This document shows, in pieces, positions 1-11,256 of a DNA stretch of 64,000 bases. Under the pieces are notes generated by a model that was not told the origin of the DNA, ran no database searches, and saw nothing but the letters and a program-made list of their open reading frames with translations. This stretch comes from Arachis hypogaea (Eukaryota; Streptophyta; Magnoliopsida; Fabales; Fabaceae): contig NC_092054.1 in the NCBI RefSeq assembly GCF_003086295.3, positions 57,017,546-57,081,545 of the forward strand, written 5' to 3'. How positions within the stretch are numbered: position 1 is the first letter of the stretch; the number at the start of each line of letters is the position of its first letter. Made by a program: the position numbers and the translations under genes.

Positions 1-345
1 TTATCCTCGATGTAGGATTGACTAAGTAGGATTAACTCTTCATAATCAACATGTGTTTGTGGTCAATGGCTAAGATAGGTAACCTTAGCCCTCAATCCAT
101 GCCAAGAGGTTTCTTAGCAATTGAATTTCCATTCCTTTTGATTAATTTCCTTTGAATTTAATTGCTTTCATTTAATTTCTTGCATGTTTATTTACTTTCT
201 TGCTATTTACATTACTTGCTTTGCTTCCATTATAGCCAATAATTGATCATTTCATTGCAACTCCTAGGGAAGATGACCCGGGAATTAAAACTCCCAGTTT
301 TTTTATGTGTTTTGATTGTGACATCTTTTGAATATAAAATTTGAT
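1..345 (+). mobile_element. N1 5' LTR, upstream fragment
   Basis: Partial LTR of the plus-strand non-autonomous element N1. Near 230-300 it carries the plus-strand version of a stretch found in every minus-strand N-type LTR here (a 'ccaataat' block, then a cleavage-like 'gacccg' block, then an AT-rich stretch). It breaks off where a minus-strand LTR begins and resumes at 1836. The left end lies outside the window. The ORF-like stretch on the minus strand at 230-460 is LTR sequence, not a gene. Confidence 0.6.
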
Positions 346-1835
346 TGATGGCCAATGACGAAGGAAAAATGTCGATAAAGATTTTCACAAAAATATTGCG
401 TTGCAAGTATAGTTCTAAACCGACAATTAAACCTCGATCAACATTTAGATTGTTTGTCACTTAAGCAAACCCAATAAAATTTACCGAAGTATTTAAACCT
501 CGGGTCGTCTCTCAAGAAATTACAGGGAAGTATGTTTATTATTGGTTATGAGATTGTATCTTTTTGGGTTTTGAGTTTAATAAGCAAGGAATGTAAATAA
601 CAAGAAAATAACTAACAACTAAGAAAAGTCCTAGCCATGGTTGATAATTGGAATTTCTATCCTCATTATCATTGTCAATTGTGATGGTAATTGCAAATCG
701 CTCTTACTTAGTTAACCTCTAACAATTGAAGGAAAGTCAAGTGAGCATATCAACTTGAGTTCACAAGTCCTAATCAAAGACTAGAGTTAGTGAAGCTCAA
801 GCTAACTAGCAACTTTTAATCACCAACCAACAAGAGACTTTGACAATTCAAGAGTCTCCAAATTACTCAATCCAACCTAAGAATACAAAAATCTAACTAA
901 AAATCCAACCAAGCATTTTATCAAACACTTGGTAGGCACAAAATAAAAGCATGGTAAAATTACAACAATAATAAAATCTAATAACTACCAATTGAAAGAA
1001 ATCAATAATGACAACTGAAGAAAGCAATAACAACATGAACATATAAATTGCATTAACAAAGATCCAAAGTATCAAGAGTGCATAAACATAAGGATAACAA
1101 AGTGAAGGAAATAATAAGTAGAATTGAAGAACAAAGGTGCTAGAACAATAAATTACAAGGAATTGTAAATAAAAACAGAAATTACATCTAAATCTAAGAA
1201 GAAATTAGAGTAGAAACCCTAAAACCTAGAGAGAGGAGAAAGCCTCTCTCTCTAGAATTCTACATCTAAAACCTAAAATGTGTATGAATGAAAAGTTAAT
1301 CATTTTTCCAGCTCCACTCTGCAGCCTCTAATCTGTATTTTCGAGCCTAAAATTGGGTCAAAAGCAGCCCAGAAATTGCCCCAGCAAATTCAGTTAATTG
1401 TAGCACCTGACGCTCGTCACGCGTACGCGTCAACCACACGTACGCGTCGCTGGACTTTTCACTGGCCACACGTAGGCGTCAGCCACGCATGCGTGTCATT
1501 TGTCTGCTGGACCAGTTACGCATACGCGTCGCTACCAGATTGTGAAATCCTTAATTTCTTGTGTTCCTTTCACTTTTGCATGCTTCTTTTTCATTCTCTA
1601 AGCCATTCCTGCCCTATAAACCCTGAAAACACTTAACAAACATATCACGGCATCGAATGGTAATAAGAGAGGATTAAAAATTAGCAATTTTAAAGCCAAA
1701 GAAGCATGTTTTCAATCATAGTACAAAATTAGGAAGGATTTGTAAAACCATGAAATTTATATGAATAAGTGTGAGAATAATGGATAAAATCTACTCAATT
1801 CAATACAAAGTAAACCATAAAATAGTGGTTTATCA
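346..1835 (-). mobile_element. Solo LTR of an N-type element, inserted in the N1 LTR
   Basis: Read on the minus strand it starts TGATAAACCAC (1835) and ends near 346 with CATCA, about 1490 bp, like the N4 LTRs. Shared landmarks are the 'cgttgcaagtatag' block at 393, 'accgaagtatttaaacctcgg' at 484 and a CpG-rich palindromic cluster at 1408-1535. Both flanks are pieces of the same plus-strand N1 LTR, so this is a solo LTR left by recombination. I could not find a clean 5-bp target duplication, and the left edge is uncertain by a few bases. Confidence 0.7.
1408..1535. repeat. CpG-rich palindromic word cluster in the solo LTR
   Basis: Repeated short words of the ACGCGTACGCGTC and CACACGTACGCG type, separated by about 20-30 bp of ordinary LTR sequence. 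It sits upstream of the LTR promoter position, as in the other N-type LTRs. Confidence 0.75.
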
Positions 1836-1920
1836 TCCAATTGTTGGGTTTAGAGCTCTACTTGCAACGAAAATCTATTTTGTGAAACTCCTAACCTACT
1901 TTTGCTCATTGTCAAAATTT
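1836..1920 (+). mobile_element. N1 5' LTR, 3' end
   Basis: Last 85 bp of the N1 LTR after the solo LTR insertion. 'ttgttgggtttagagctctacttgcaacg' here is the reverse complement of the block that opens the minus-strand N-type LTRs, which fixes both family and strand. It runs directly into a primer-binding site. Confidence 0.7.
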
Positions 1921-1938
1921 TGGCGCTGTTGTGGGGGA
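1921..1938 (+). promoter_or_regulatory. N1 primer-binding site, tRNA-Asp type, decayed
   Basis: The sequence tggcgctgttgtggggga differs at three positions from TGGCGCCGTTGCCGGGGA, the site seen intact in G2 and T1. That site is complementary to the 3' end of plant tRNA-Asp(GTC), as known for Athila elements. Most of the changes are C to T. Confidence 0.75.
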
Positions 1939-2085
1939 GTTGCAATGTGTGCTTATTGTTGGCTATTGTAAATATGTTAATATGTAAATATCTTGCTTTT
2001 TTTGGTTGTTTGCTTGATTTTGTTAGTTATTAGGGTCTATTTTAGTTTCTCTTATTAGCTTTTGTTTTTATTTCCCCTTTGCTCT

Positions 2086-3036
2086 ATGAATTCTCACCCT
2101 TTTGGCTTGGAGTTTGGTTGTTATAATATTATAGGAAATGAAAACCTCAATGATGGAACGCATCATGAATTGTTGGATCAATTGAGTGAGGAGCTATATG
2201 CTTCTAGGCAACCTTCTTGGCAAGAACCTCCTCCACATCCTTATAGCTACTATCCACCTCTTGTTGCATACTCATACCAATCAAACCCTTAACATTATGA
2301 TCAGCCTTACTCACAAGTCACATCACACTATTACCACACACTTCCACATGAATACTCACCATACCATCAACCTTATGTACCTCATGAACAACCTTATGAA
2401 CCACACTTAGAACCACCATAATTCTAACACCAATACTCCACACCACCTCAATACTCTTATCAATACCAACCACCTTCCATATATGAAAACCCTATCCCAT
2501 ATGATGAACCTTTTTTCCCCCATAACCTTCAACAGAGGAAGGATTCCACTTCTTCCTTAAAGAGCAAAAAGAGTACCAAAAGAGGCAAGACACCATCATG
2601 GCCACCCTAGCTGGAGCCCTATCCCGCTTAGCCTCACTACACTTGTCCAACAATTCGAGCACTTCCATGGATGAAAGTAAAGAATCAACTTCAATTGGAG
2701 CATGTGGATTGGAGGAGAGCTTGGAACTACAAGGGGAAGAAGAGGAATTGAAGCTTGAGTTGCAAGTGGAGAAGGTTGAATTCAAGGAATTAGAAGAAGT
2801 GGTTGAAGGACTTGAAGAGGTGAAGATCATACAAGAAGCACTATCACCTCCTTCATTTAAGTGGGTAACATCCTTAACCTTGAGCTTCATTATTGCACTT
2901 GAATATGATTTGATTGAAAATGATAGTCAACTTAGGAATATTTGTGGATTGGAAAGTAAAGGAAAATTAGGTAGTGGTTGGAAACATGATCCTAGGTTCA
3001 TAGGGGTTGAATCTTTGAATTTGAATGTCTCAGTTT
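2086..3036 (+). pseudogene. N1 ORF1, N-terminal and middle part (broken)
   Basis: First part of the unrecognised ORF1 protein. It starts MNSHPFGLEFG, matching the starts in N3 (MNSHRFGYEFG) and N4 (MNSHPFGYESG). A Pro/Tyr-rich section follows (about 2215-2500), then a Glu-rich section (2690-2840), then the conserved C-terminal block beginning FKWV near 2858 and including GSGWKHDPRF. In-frame stops occur at 2290-2292 and twice near 2418-2428, and a frameshift near 2530 joins the two halves. The Glu-rich section is much shorter than in N3. The reading is cut near 3036 by insertion of N2, and the missing end is found at 33476-33665. Confidence 0.75.
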
Positions 3037-3039
3037 AGA

Positions 3040-4702
3040 TTTTCTTCTTAAAGAAAGGAATTACTTCGTTGTAAGCATAGCTCCAAACCAACAAGCAACT
3101 CTCACATCAAAAATAATTTTGGTTGTCACAAGTAACAAACCCCAAATAAGAATTAACCGAAGTATTTAAACTCCGGGTCGTCTCACGAGCATAGCAATAA
3201 AGTGGTCAATTATTGGCTATGAGAATGCAAGGGGGTTTGATTAATAAGAGGGCAAGAAATAAGAGAGCAAGAATTTAAATGACAAAATGCGTAAATCAAG
3301 CAAGTAATTAAAGAATGCAAGTAATAAAGAGAGATATTCATGGCAAGGGTTGAGAACATAGGCTTTCTATCCTAGTCATGCAATGATCAATTCATCTTAT
3401 TTAGTCAACTCCAACAAATGGAAGAAGGTATCATGTCATCTTCACATAGGGAGAATATCAAACAAGACTAGTTAATCATGTAACAATAATAAACAAGAAT
3501 TTATCTCATTACGTCATCCCCGAAGATGGAAGAAGGTATCATATTATCTTCACACTCGAAGAAAGTCTAACAAGACTAGCTAATCTCAATCCAAAAGTCC
3601 TAATCAACACACTAAGTGAATTAGCAAGAGATTAGAGTTAATGAAAACAATACTAGCTAACAACTCTAGATCACCAACATGAGTTGGGTTTTCATGACTC
3701 AAAATTGCCTAATTACTCTTTCCAAGCCAAGAATACTCAAAATCTACTCTAAAGCCCAACCAAGCATTTTGTCAAACACTTGGTGGGTATAAATGAAAAG
3801 CATGGTGAATATGCAAGAATTATAAATCTACCAACTACCAATTGCAAGGAAAGTAAGATCACAACTCAAATCAATAATAAAAGAACATCAAACATTAAAT
3901 TGCATTAAATGTAAATCAAATCCAACATGAGTTTATCATCACAAAAGAAACATAAAAGAGAAATTAACATGAAAACTAAGAGAATCAAGTAGTAGGAACA
4001 AGAAATCATAAAGGAAACAAGATGAAAACATGAAGTTGGACCTAGATCTAAGATGGAAATATCCTAAGAACCCTAATTCTAGAGAGAAGAGGGAGCTTCT
4101 CTCTCTAGAAACTAACCTACATGATGCTAAGTTACAAAACAATTGCTCCCCCTTTTGCTTGGACTTCAATTCTGCATGAAATACACTCAGAAACAAGTTG
4201 GATTTGGGCCTGGGCAGCTCAGAAATCGCCCCAGCATTTTGCCTTTAAGTGGGTCACATGCTAGTATCGGCGTGTACGCGCCATATGCGCGTGCACATCG
4301 ATTGGCTGTTTCTTCATCCGCGCGTACGCGGAATGTATGCGTGCGCGTCTCTATGCGAAATCACTTCGGTGCGTGCGTGCCTTGTACGCGTGCGCGCCCA
4401 TCAATGCATTCCTAATTCTTGTTTTGTCATGCATTCTCCACTTTGTATGCTTTTCTCCTCATTTCTTCCATCCAATACTTGCCTTATGAACCTGAAATCA
4501 CTTAACAAACACATCACGGTATCAAACAGAATTAAAGTGAATTAAAATCACCAATTTAAGGGCCTAAAAAGCATGTTTTCATTCTTAAGCATAATTCAAG
4601 GGAGAATTACAAAATCATGCTATTTCATTGAATAAATGCGGAAAAAGGTGATAAAATCCCCTAAAATAAGCACAAGATAAACCACAAAATCGGGGTTTAT
4701 CA
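3040..4702 (-). mobile_element. N2 3' LTR
   Basis: N-type LTR of about 1.66 kb on the minus strand, starting TGATAAACCCCG at 4702. It is nearly identical along its length to 31897-33475, so the two are paired as the LTRs of one element (N2). For instance, an open stretch at 3939-4196 is repeated almost unchanged at 32716-32919. A CpG-rich palindromic cluster lies at 4258-4412 in the U3 part. The left edge is uncertain by about 10 bp because its terminal bases are changed. Confidence 0.8.
4258..4412. repeat. CpG-rich palindromic word cluster in the N2 3' LTR
   Basis: Words such as GTGTACGCGCC, CCGCGCGTACGCGG and GTACGCGTGCGCG. The matching cluster in the N2 5' LTR (33025-33180) keeps the positions but many CpGs have become TpG or CpA. 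Confidence 0.75.
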
Positions 4703-5084
4703 AATCTCCCCACACTTAAACTAAGCATGTCCTCATGTTAAAATCAAGAAAGAAGCAAAAGAGGTATTAACATTTATTCAATGCAACTAACTAAATGCAA
4801 TCTACCCATATGCACCTATTTACATGAATGTAATGGCTTAGTCAAAATAAATCAATCTCCAAGAATATGCATGCAAGCACAAGGGCTAAGGCAATAGCAA
4901 TCAAAGCAAACCCATAATTGAGTTGAATCATTAAGAGATTTCACAAACTTGCAAGAAATGATGATCATGGGTAGAAACATGTGATTGAGCGATCGAACCC
5001 TCGCCGGATGTGTATCCGCTCTAGGCACTCAAGTGTATGTAGTTGATTCACTCAATTCTCCCCTAATCATCCATTTGTGGTGCT
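4703..5084 (-). mobile_element. N2 3' internal end with polypurine tract
   Basis: On the minus strand this ends AAGTGTGGGGAGATT directly before the LTR start. That is the polypurine-rich primer position, and the same arrangement is seen in N4 at 20044-20057. The rest aligns by eye with 20058-20400 of N4. No coding sequence is visible. It stops near 5084 where G1 begins. Confidence 0.65.
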
Positions 5085-5220
5085 ATCTGCATATCATTTT
5101 TTTACTATTTAGTTCACTGACCCACTAACTGTTTGATATATTGCATCACTCACACTAACAGCATTTCTGCAGAAAATACTGTCTGCATCTATCCTTTTTG
5201 CTTGTGCCTTATTAGTTGTA

Positions 5221-6602
5221 TGACAGGTAGAAGAAGCAGGGCTTCAACTTCCTTTGATTCTGAACCTGAGAGGACCTTCCTTAGATTAAGGAGGGAAGCA
5301 AGAGGGAAGAGAGTAGTTGGTGCTGAGGAAGAGGAAGAGTACTTTGAACTAGACATGGATGAGAATATGGAGAACCATCATGAAGAAGAGGCTCACAACC
5401 ATGGCAAAGAAGGTCCAGCGCATCAGGCTAGACAAGAGAGAAGAGTTCTGGGTTTTTACATCAACCCAAACCCAGGAAACTATGGAAGTAGCATCCAAAA
5501 GCCAACCATACATGCCAACAACTTTGAACTAAAGCCACAGCTCATCACCCTTATTCAGAACAATTGTTCATTCAGGGGAAGTGTCCAAGAAGACCCCAAT
5601 CAACATCTAACCACCTTCCTGAGGATATGTGATACTGTGAAGTCTAATGGTGTTCATCCTGACACCTATAGACTACTTCTGTTTCCCTTCTCACTCAAGG
5701 ACAAAGCATCTAAATGGCTGGAATCCTTTCCAAAGGGGAGTTTAGCAACCTGGGAAGATGTGGTGAACAAATTCTTGGCAAGATTCTATCCTCCTCAACG
5801 GATCAACAGGTTGAGAGCTGAGGTACAAACCTTCAGACAGCAAGATGGTGAGACTCTATATGAAGCGTGGGAGAGGTTTAAAGACTTGACAAGAAGATAA
5901 CCGCCAGATATGTTCAATGAATGGGTGCAGTTGTACATTTTCTATGAAGGTCTTTCTTATGAATTAAAGAAGGCAGTAGACCACTCATCTGGGGGATCTC
6001 TGAACAAGAAGAAGACCATTGAAGAAGCCATAGATGTCATTGAGACTGTAGCTGAGAATGACTACTTCTATGCTTCTGAAAGAGGCAACACTAGAGGAGT
6101 GATGGAGCTGAACAATGAGGATGCACTGCTAGCTCAAAACAAGATGATTACCAAGCAATTGGCTGACCTCACCAAGAAGATAGAGAGGAATCAAGTAGCA
6201 GCAATCACCACTTTAGCAGCAACTCAAGAAGGAGTGAATGAAGAAGCAGAGGGTAGTCAAGAGTAAGCCAACTACATTGGAAATTCACCTAGGCAGAACC
6301 ATGACCCATACTCCAAAACGTATAATCCTGGCTGGAAGAACGACCCAAACTTTGGGTGGAGAAATCAACAAGACCAAGGCCAAGATCAGAGATGCCACAA
6401 CCCCAACAACAATGCAGCTCACCAACATCCCACACAGAGATCATATCAGCACTCACCTAACAACACATCTCAACATCCATACCAAAGCCAAAATGGCCCT
6501 TCTCATCCCTCCAATCTCAACTCTCCATCATTGGAAGAAAGACTATCAAGGATTGAGACTCTACTTGAAGGCGTATGCAAGAAAATCTAAGATAGTAAGG
6601 TG
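5221..6602 (+). pseudogene. G1 gag (broken)
   Basis: Structural capsid protein of the element. ATG 5221 opens MTGRRSRAS. A long acidic N-terminal part leads to the Retrotrans_gag core (about 5520-6000) with motifs NNFELKPQLI, YRLLLFPFSLKDKASKWL and WERFKDL that match G2 gag. In-frame stops are at 5898-5900, 6264-6266 and near 6588 and 6609. The reading frame is otherwise continuous into protease. No CCHC zinc knuckle is visible; the region after the core is Asn/Gln/His-rich. Confidence 0.85.
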
Positions 6603-6614
6603 TTCTGAGAGGCA

Positions 6615-7742
6615 GTGCGATCCAACATGCAGAATCAAGACGCTGCCATCAAGAAACTTGAGACACAAATTGGCTACCTATTTCAGCAAGCTCCCAGCCA
6701 TGACCTTCACAGTAACATTGAACCAAATCGGAGGGAGGAGTGTCATGCTATCACCCTCAGAAGTAGAACGAAATTTAGGGAGACTTCCAAGCAACCACAA
6801 GAGAAAGATGCAATTGGAAGAAAGGAGGAACAAAATGAAGTTCAAGTCCCCACCTCCAATGCACATCCAAAGGGAGAAGAGCTGAGGCCATATATTCCGA
6901 AAGCCCCATATCCTCAACAATCGAGGAAGAAGGGGGATGACAGCCAGTTCTCCAAATTTTTAGAAATTTTCAAGAAACTACAGATTAACATACCCTTTGC
7001 TGAAGTAATAGAGCAAATGCCGCTCTATGCCAAGTTCTTTAAGGAGTTGATGACCAAGAAGAGAAGCTGGAAAAACAACGATACTGTGATACTAACCGAA
7101 GAATGTAGTGCTATCATTCAGCATAAACTGCCCCAGAAATTGAAGGATCCTGGGAGCTTCCAGATTCCCTATATTATAGGAGAAATAATAGTGGAAAAGG
7201 CTCTATGTGATTTAGAAGCCAGCATAAATCTGATGTCTGTAGCTATGATGAGAAAAATGAAGATTGAGGAGGCCAAACCAACAAAAATGGCCTTGCAACT
7301 GGCAGACCGATCATTCAAGTTTCCTCATGGCATAGTGGAAGACTTGCTAGTGAAGGTAGGAGACTTTATCTTTCCAGCAGAATTTGTAGTGTTAGACATG
7401 AAGGAAGGAGCTAAGGCTTCTATCATCTTGGGTAGACCATTCTTAGCTACTGCCGGAGCTGTCATCGATGTCCAAAAGGGCAAACTTACCCTTAGACTAC
7501 ACAATGAAACAATGATGATCAATGTGTTCAAGGCCATGAACTACCCACAGGAACCATTGGGAGAATGTATGAGGTTGGACTCACTGGAAGATATAGTACA
7601 AGAGACTTTTGAAGAAGAAGAACTTGAGGAGTTAACAGAAGAGGAGGAATCAGCATCAAGCGAAGAAGCTGCAACAGTTGAGGTTCAGGTTCAGGGCACA
7701 ATAGAGGAGAAGAATGAAAAAAAAAGAAGCACCCAAACTTGA
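6615..7742 (+). pseudogene. G1 aspartic protease region (broken)
   Basis: Same frame as gag. It contains the retropepsin-like block with LCDLEASINLMS near 7204, where G2 has [12 protein letters not shown], and [16 protein letters not shown] near 7425, the second conserved protease strand. The active Asp is kept, but the Gly two residues later is Glu, which would probably disable the enzyme. An acidic Glu-rich linker follows. The frame is lost at an A9 run (7717-7725), after which RT continues in another frame. Confidence 0.85.
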
Positions 7743-9375
7743 ACTGAAGGCACTGCCACCCACTCTCAAGTATGCATATCTAGGGGAAAATGAAAGTTAT
7801 TCAGTGATCATAAATTCATCTCTCAGCTAAGAACAAGAGGAAGAGCTACTCCAAGTGTTAAAAAGGCACAAGGAGGCCATTGGATGGACCCTTGCTGACT
7901 TGAAGGGAATCAGTTCGGCCATATGCATGCATAAGATACTGTTGGAAGATGATGCCAAACCATCCATTCAACCCCAAAGGAGGCTGAATCCAGTCATGAA
8001 GGAAGTGGTACAGAAAGAAGTCATGAAGTTGTGGCAAGGAGGGGTGATCTGTCCGATCTCAGACAGCCCTTGGGTTAGCCCTGTGCAAGTTGTCCCAAAG
8101 AAAGGAGGAATCACTGTAGTCCCCAATGAGAAGAACGAACTAATCCCTACAAGGACCATCACAGGATGGCGGATGTGCATAGACTACAGAAAACTCAATG
8201 AAGCTACACGAAAAGATCATTTCCCCCTTCCTTTCATGGATCAAATGCTGGAAAGACTTGCAGGACACGCATATTACTATTTTCTCGATGGTTATTCAGG
8301 ATAAAACCAAATAGTGGTTGATCCAAGAGACCAAGAGAAAACCTCCTTCACTTGCCCATATGGAGTGTTTGCCTACAAGTGCATGCCATTTGGGCTATGC
8401 AATGCGCCTGCTACTTTCCAATGCTGCATGCTCTCCATTTTCTCAGATATGATAGAAAAATTTATCGAAGTCTTTATGGATGACTTCTCAGTATTCGGAG
8501 ATTCCTTTCCTAATTGCCTAAATCACCTGGCCCTGGTATTGAAAAGATGTCAAGAGACTAATTTGGTTTTGAACTGGGAGAAATGTCACTTTATGGTGAC
8601 AAGAGGAATAGTTCTTGGCCATAAGGTTTCTAACCAAGGCATTGAGGTGGACAGAGCTAAAGTGGAACTCATTAAAAAATTACCCCCACCAAGTGATGTT
8701 AAGGCAATTAGGAGTTTTCTAGGACATGCTGGCTTTTACAGAAGGTTTATTAAAGATTTTTCAAAGATAGCCAAGCCTTTAAGCAATCTCCTTGTATCTG
8801 ATACACCATTTATCTTTGATAAAAAGTGCATGCTAGCATTCGAAAATTTGAAAAAGAGGCTATCCTCTGCCCCTATCATTTCCCTACCTAATTGGAATTT
8901 ACCATTTGAACTGATGTGCGATGCATCTGATTTCGCAATTAGGGCAGTGTTAGGACAGAGGAAAGATAACTTGGTCCATGTGATATACTATGCCAGCAAA
9001 GTCCTCAATGATACTCAAAGAAACTATACCACTACTGAAAAGGAGTTGCTGGCAATAGTTTTTGCATTTGACAAGTTTAGATCATACCTCATTGGTGCCA
9101 AAGCGATTGTCTTCACAGACCACACAGCACTTAAATATTTATTTGCCAAGCAAGAACCAAAACCAAGACTAATAAGATGGATCTTATTGTTGCAGGAATT
9201 CAATATTGAAATCAGAGATAAGAAAGGAGTGGAGAACAAGGTAGCAGATCACCTATTCAGAATCCCTCATGATAAAGGAGGAACACATGATATAAATGTA
9301 AATGAGTTCTTTCCAGATGAACAGTTGATGACGATTCACAGAGCACCCTGGTTTTGCAGATATTGCCAATTTTAA
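7743..9375 (+). pseudogene. G1 reverse transcriptase and RNase H (broken)
   Basis: RT copies the element RNA into DNA; RNase H removes the RNA strand. RT motifs are [44 protein letters not shown] and the active-site FMDD at 8473-8484, all typical of the Athila lineage. RNase H shows [15 protein letters not shown] and [10 protein letters not shown]. In-frame stops are at 7828-7830 and 8302-8304; the second replaces the Tyr in the conserved GYSGYNQ block. The frame shifts again at a T4 run (9352-9355). Confidence 0.9.
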
Positions 9376-10628
9376 GGCAACTGGGGCTTTACCTCCAGAA
9401 ATCAACAAACATAAAAAAAGAAAGCTCATCAATGACGCAAAGTATTTTGTTTGGGATGAACCATATCTCTTCAAGAAGTGTTCAGATAGAATCCTGAGAA
9501 GATGTGTTTCGGAAGAAGAGGGACGAGAGGTCTTGTGGAACTACCACGGCTTGTGCTATGGAGGCCATTTTGGAGGGGATAGAGCTGCGGCCAAGGTGTT
9601 ACAAAGCGGATTCTTTTGGCCCACCCTATTAAAGGATGCCAAAGAACTAGTAAAGAACTGCAATGAATGTCAAAGACCTGGAAACCTACCCAAAAGAAAT
9701 GAGATGCCACAGAATTTTATCTTAGAACTAGAACTGTTTGATGTGTGGGGAATCGATTTCCTGGGACCATTCCCAACCTCATATTCAAACAAGTACATCT
9801 TGGTAGCAGTGGATTACATTTCTAAGTGGGTAGAGGCTATTGCAACCCCAACGAATGACAACAAAGTGGTCATGAACTTCCTCAGAAAGAACATCTTTAG
9901 CTGGTTTGGAGTCCCACGAGCACTTATCAGTGATGGAGGGAGCCATTTTTGTAACAGACCACTAGAAGCTCTCCTCCTACGATACGGAGTGAAACACAAA
10001 GTTGCCACACCTTACCACCCCTAAACCAGTGGGCAAACCGAGATATCTAACAGAGAGCTAAAAAGGATCCTGGAAAAGACTGTAGGAGCATCAAGAAAGG
10101 ATTGGTTGAAAAAGCTGGATGATGCTCTTTGGGCATACAGAACGGCATTCAAAACACCAATCGGGATGTCCCCATATCAACTGGTGTATGGAAAGGCCTG
10201 TCATTTACCATTGGAGTTGGAACACAAAGCCCTCTGGGCTCTCAAGCTACTAAATTTTGATAGCGTTGCTGCTGGTGAAAAGAGGGTCTTGCAGTTGCAG
10301 GAAATGGAGGAATTCAAATCTCAAGCCTATGAAAATGCCAAAATTTATAAAAAAAAAGGCAAAGAGAAGGCACGACCTCCATCTGACACCCAGGAGCTTC
10401 GAGAAAGGACAGCAAGTGCTCCTCTACAACTCCAAATTAAAACTTTTCCCTGGAAAACTCAAGTCAAGGTGGTCAGGACCTTTTCTTGTCACAAAGGTCT
10501 CGCCATATGGACACATAGAAATCATGGAGGAAAGTTCAAGGAGGACGTTCACTGTGAATGGACAAAGGTTCAAGCACTACATGGGCAACATGGGGGAAAG
10601 CCCCAAAATGAAATATCATCTCAACTGA
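9376..10628 (+). pseudogene. G1 integrase (broken)
   Basis: Integrase inserts the DNA copy into the genome. The H2C2 zinc-binding part runs from the HGLCYGGHFGG block (about 9545) to CNECQRPGN (about 9660). The catalytic core has DVWGIDFLGPF, LISDGGSHF (second Asp present at 9932-9934) and [14 protein letters not shown]. There is a stop at 10022-10024 just before the third catalytic region. A frameshift at an A9 run (10349-10357) leads into the C-terminal [14 protein letters not shown] domain, which ends at 10628. Confidence 0.88.
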
Positions 10629-10638
10629 TGGAGAAATC

Positions 10639-10686
10639 GTCGAGCTAGCGACACTAAAAGAGTGCTTCGTTGGGAGGCAACCCAAT
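10639..10686 (+). ncRNA. Two-hairpin module after G1 pol
   Basis: Hairpin 1 is GTCG-AGCTAG-CGAC (10639-10652). Hairpin 2 is GTTGGG-AGGCAA-CCCAAT (10669-10686), with one G-U pair. Hairpin 1 starts 10 nt after the last stop codon. The same two-part structure occurs at the equivalent place in G2, N1, N2, N3 and N4. The structure is predicted by eye and its function is unknown. Confidence 0.65.
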
Positions 10687-10689
10687 CTA

Positions 10690-11248
10690 AGGCAGTTTTC
10701 TTTTCATGATCGTCTCAATAAAGGGTATAAGTAAGTCCCCGTATTGTGAGGAGCTAAGTTTGGTGTTGCACACCAAAACAATCCAAGAGTGAATGTGTAA
10801 TTCTAAGTTTGGTGTTCCACCAAAGATTTCAGTTAGAATCACATTACACCTCTTCAATGGCAAGTGCTAGCCCCAACCAATCAGGGAAACCACTTAACAA
10901 TAGTTTAGTTTCTATCTTATAGTCATTTTATTAATAAAAGCACATGAGGTTCTCTGCATGTATTCAATCTGTGCATTAGGCAAGGAACTAAGTTTGGTGT
11001 TCGCACACCAAATGAAGTTCAGCAAATCATAAGTATACATGCATGCTAACCATCCCTCAAGTGCTTGGGGAACAAGCAACTTCCAATAACTTTGCAGGAA
11101 TTCAATCAACCTTCTGGAAAAACAGTGCACCAGCACCCAAGGAGGCGAAGAAGGACGCAGAAGCTATGGATGATGACAACAAAGAGATAGACAGAAAGCA
11201 CAACCAAAAGGTTCTATTGTTACTTGATTCATTGTGCTTGGAAAGGAA
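10690..11248 (+). mobile_element. G1 3' internal non-coding tail
   Basis: Contains three copies of the word CTAAGTTTGGTGTT (about 10754, 10803, 10988), which also recurs in G2's leader and tail. A short open stretch at 11043-11230 (EAKKDAEAMDDDNKE) may be a remnant of a downstream ORF but matches nothing I recognise. The segment ends with the purine run GGAAAGGAA, a suitable polypurine tract, immediately before the LTR. Confidence 0.6.
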
Positions 11249-11256
11249 TGATGAGC

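Noticed and set aside
6238..6885. 215-residue plus-strand frame
   Set aside because: Out-of-frame shadow of G1 gag-protease, which continues in its own frame with the expected motifs.
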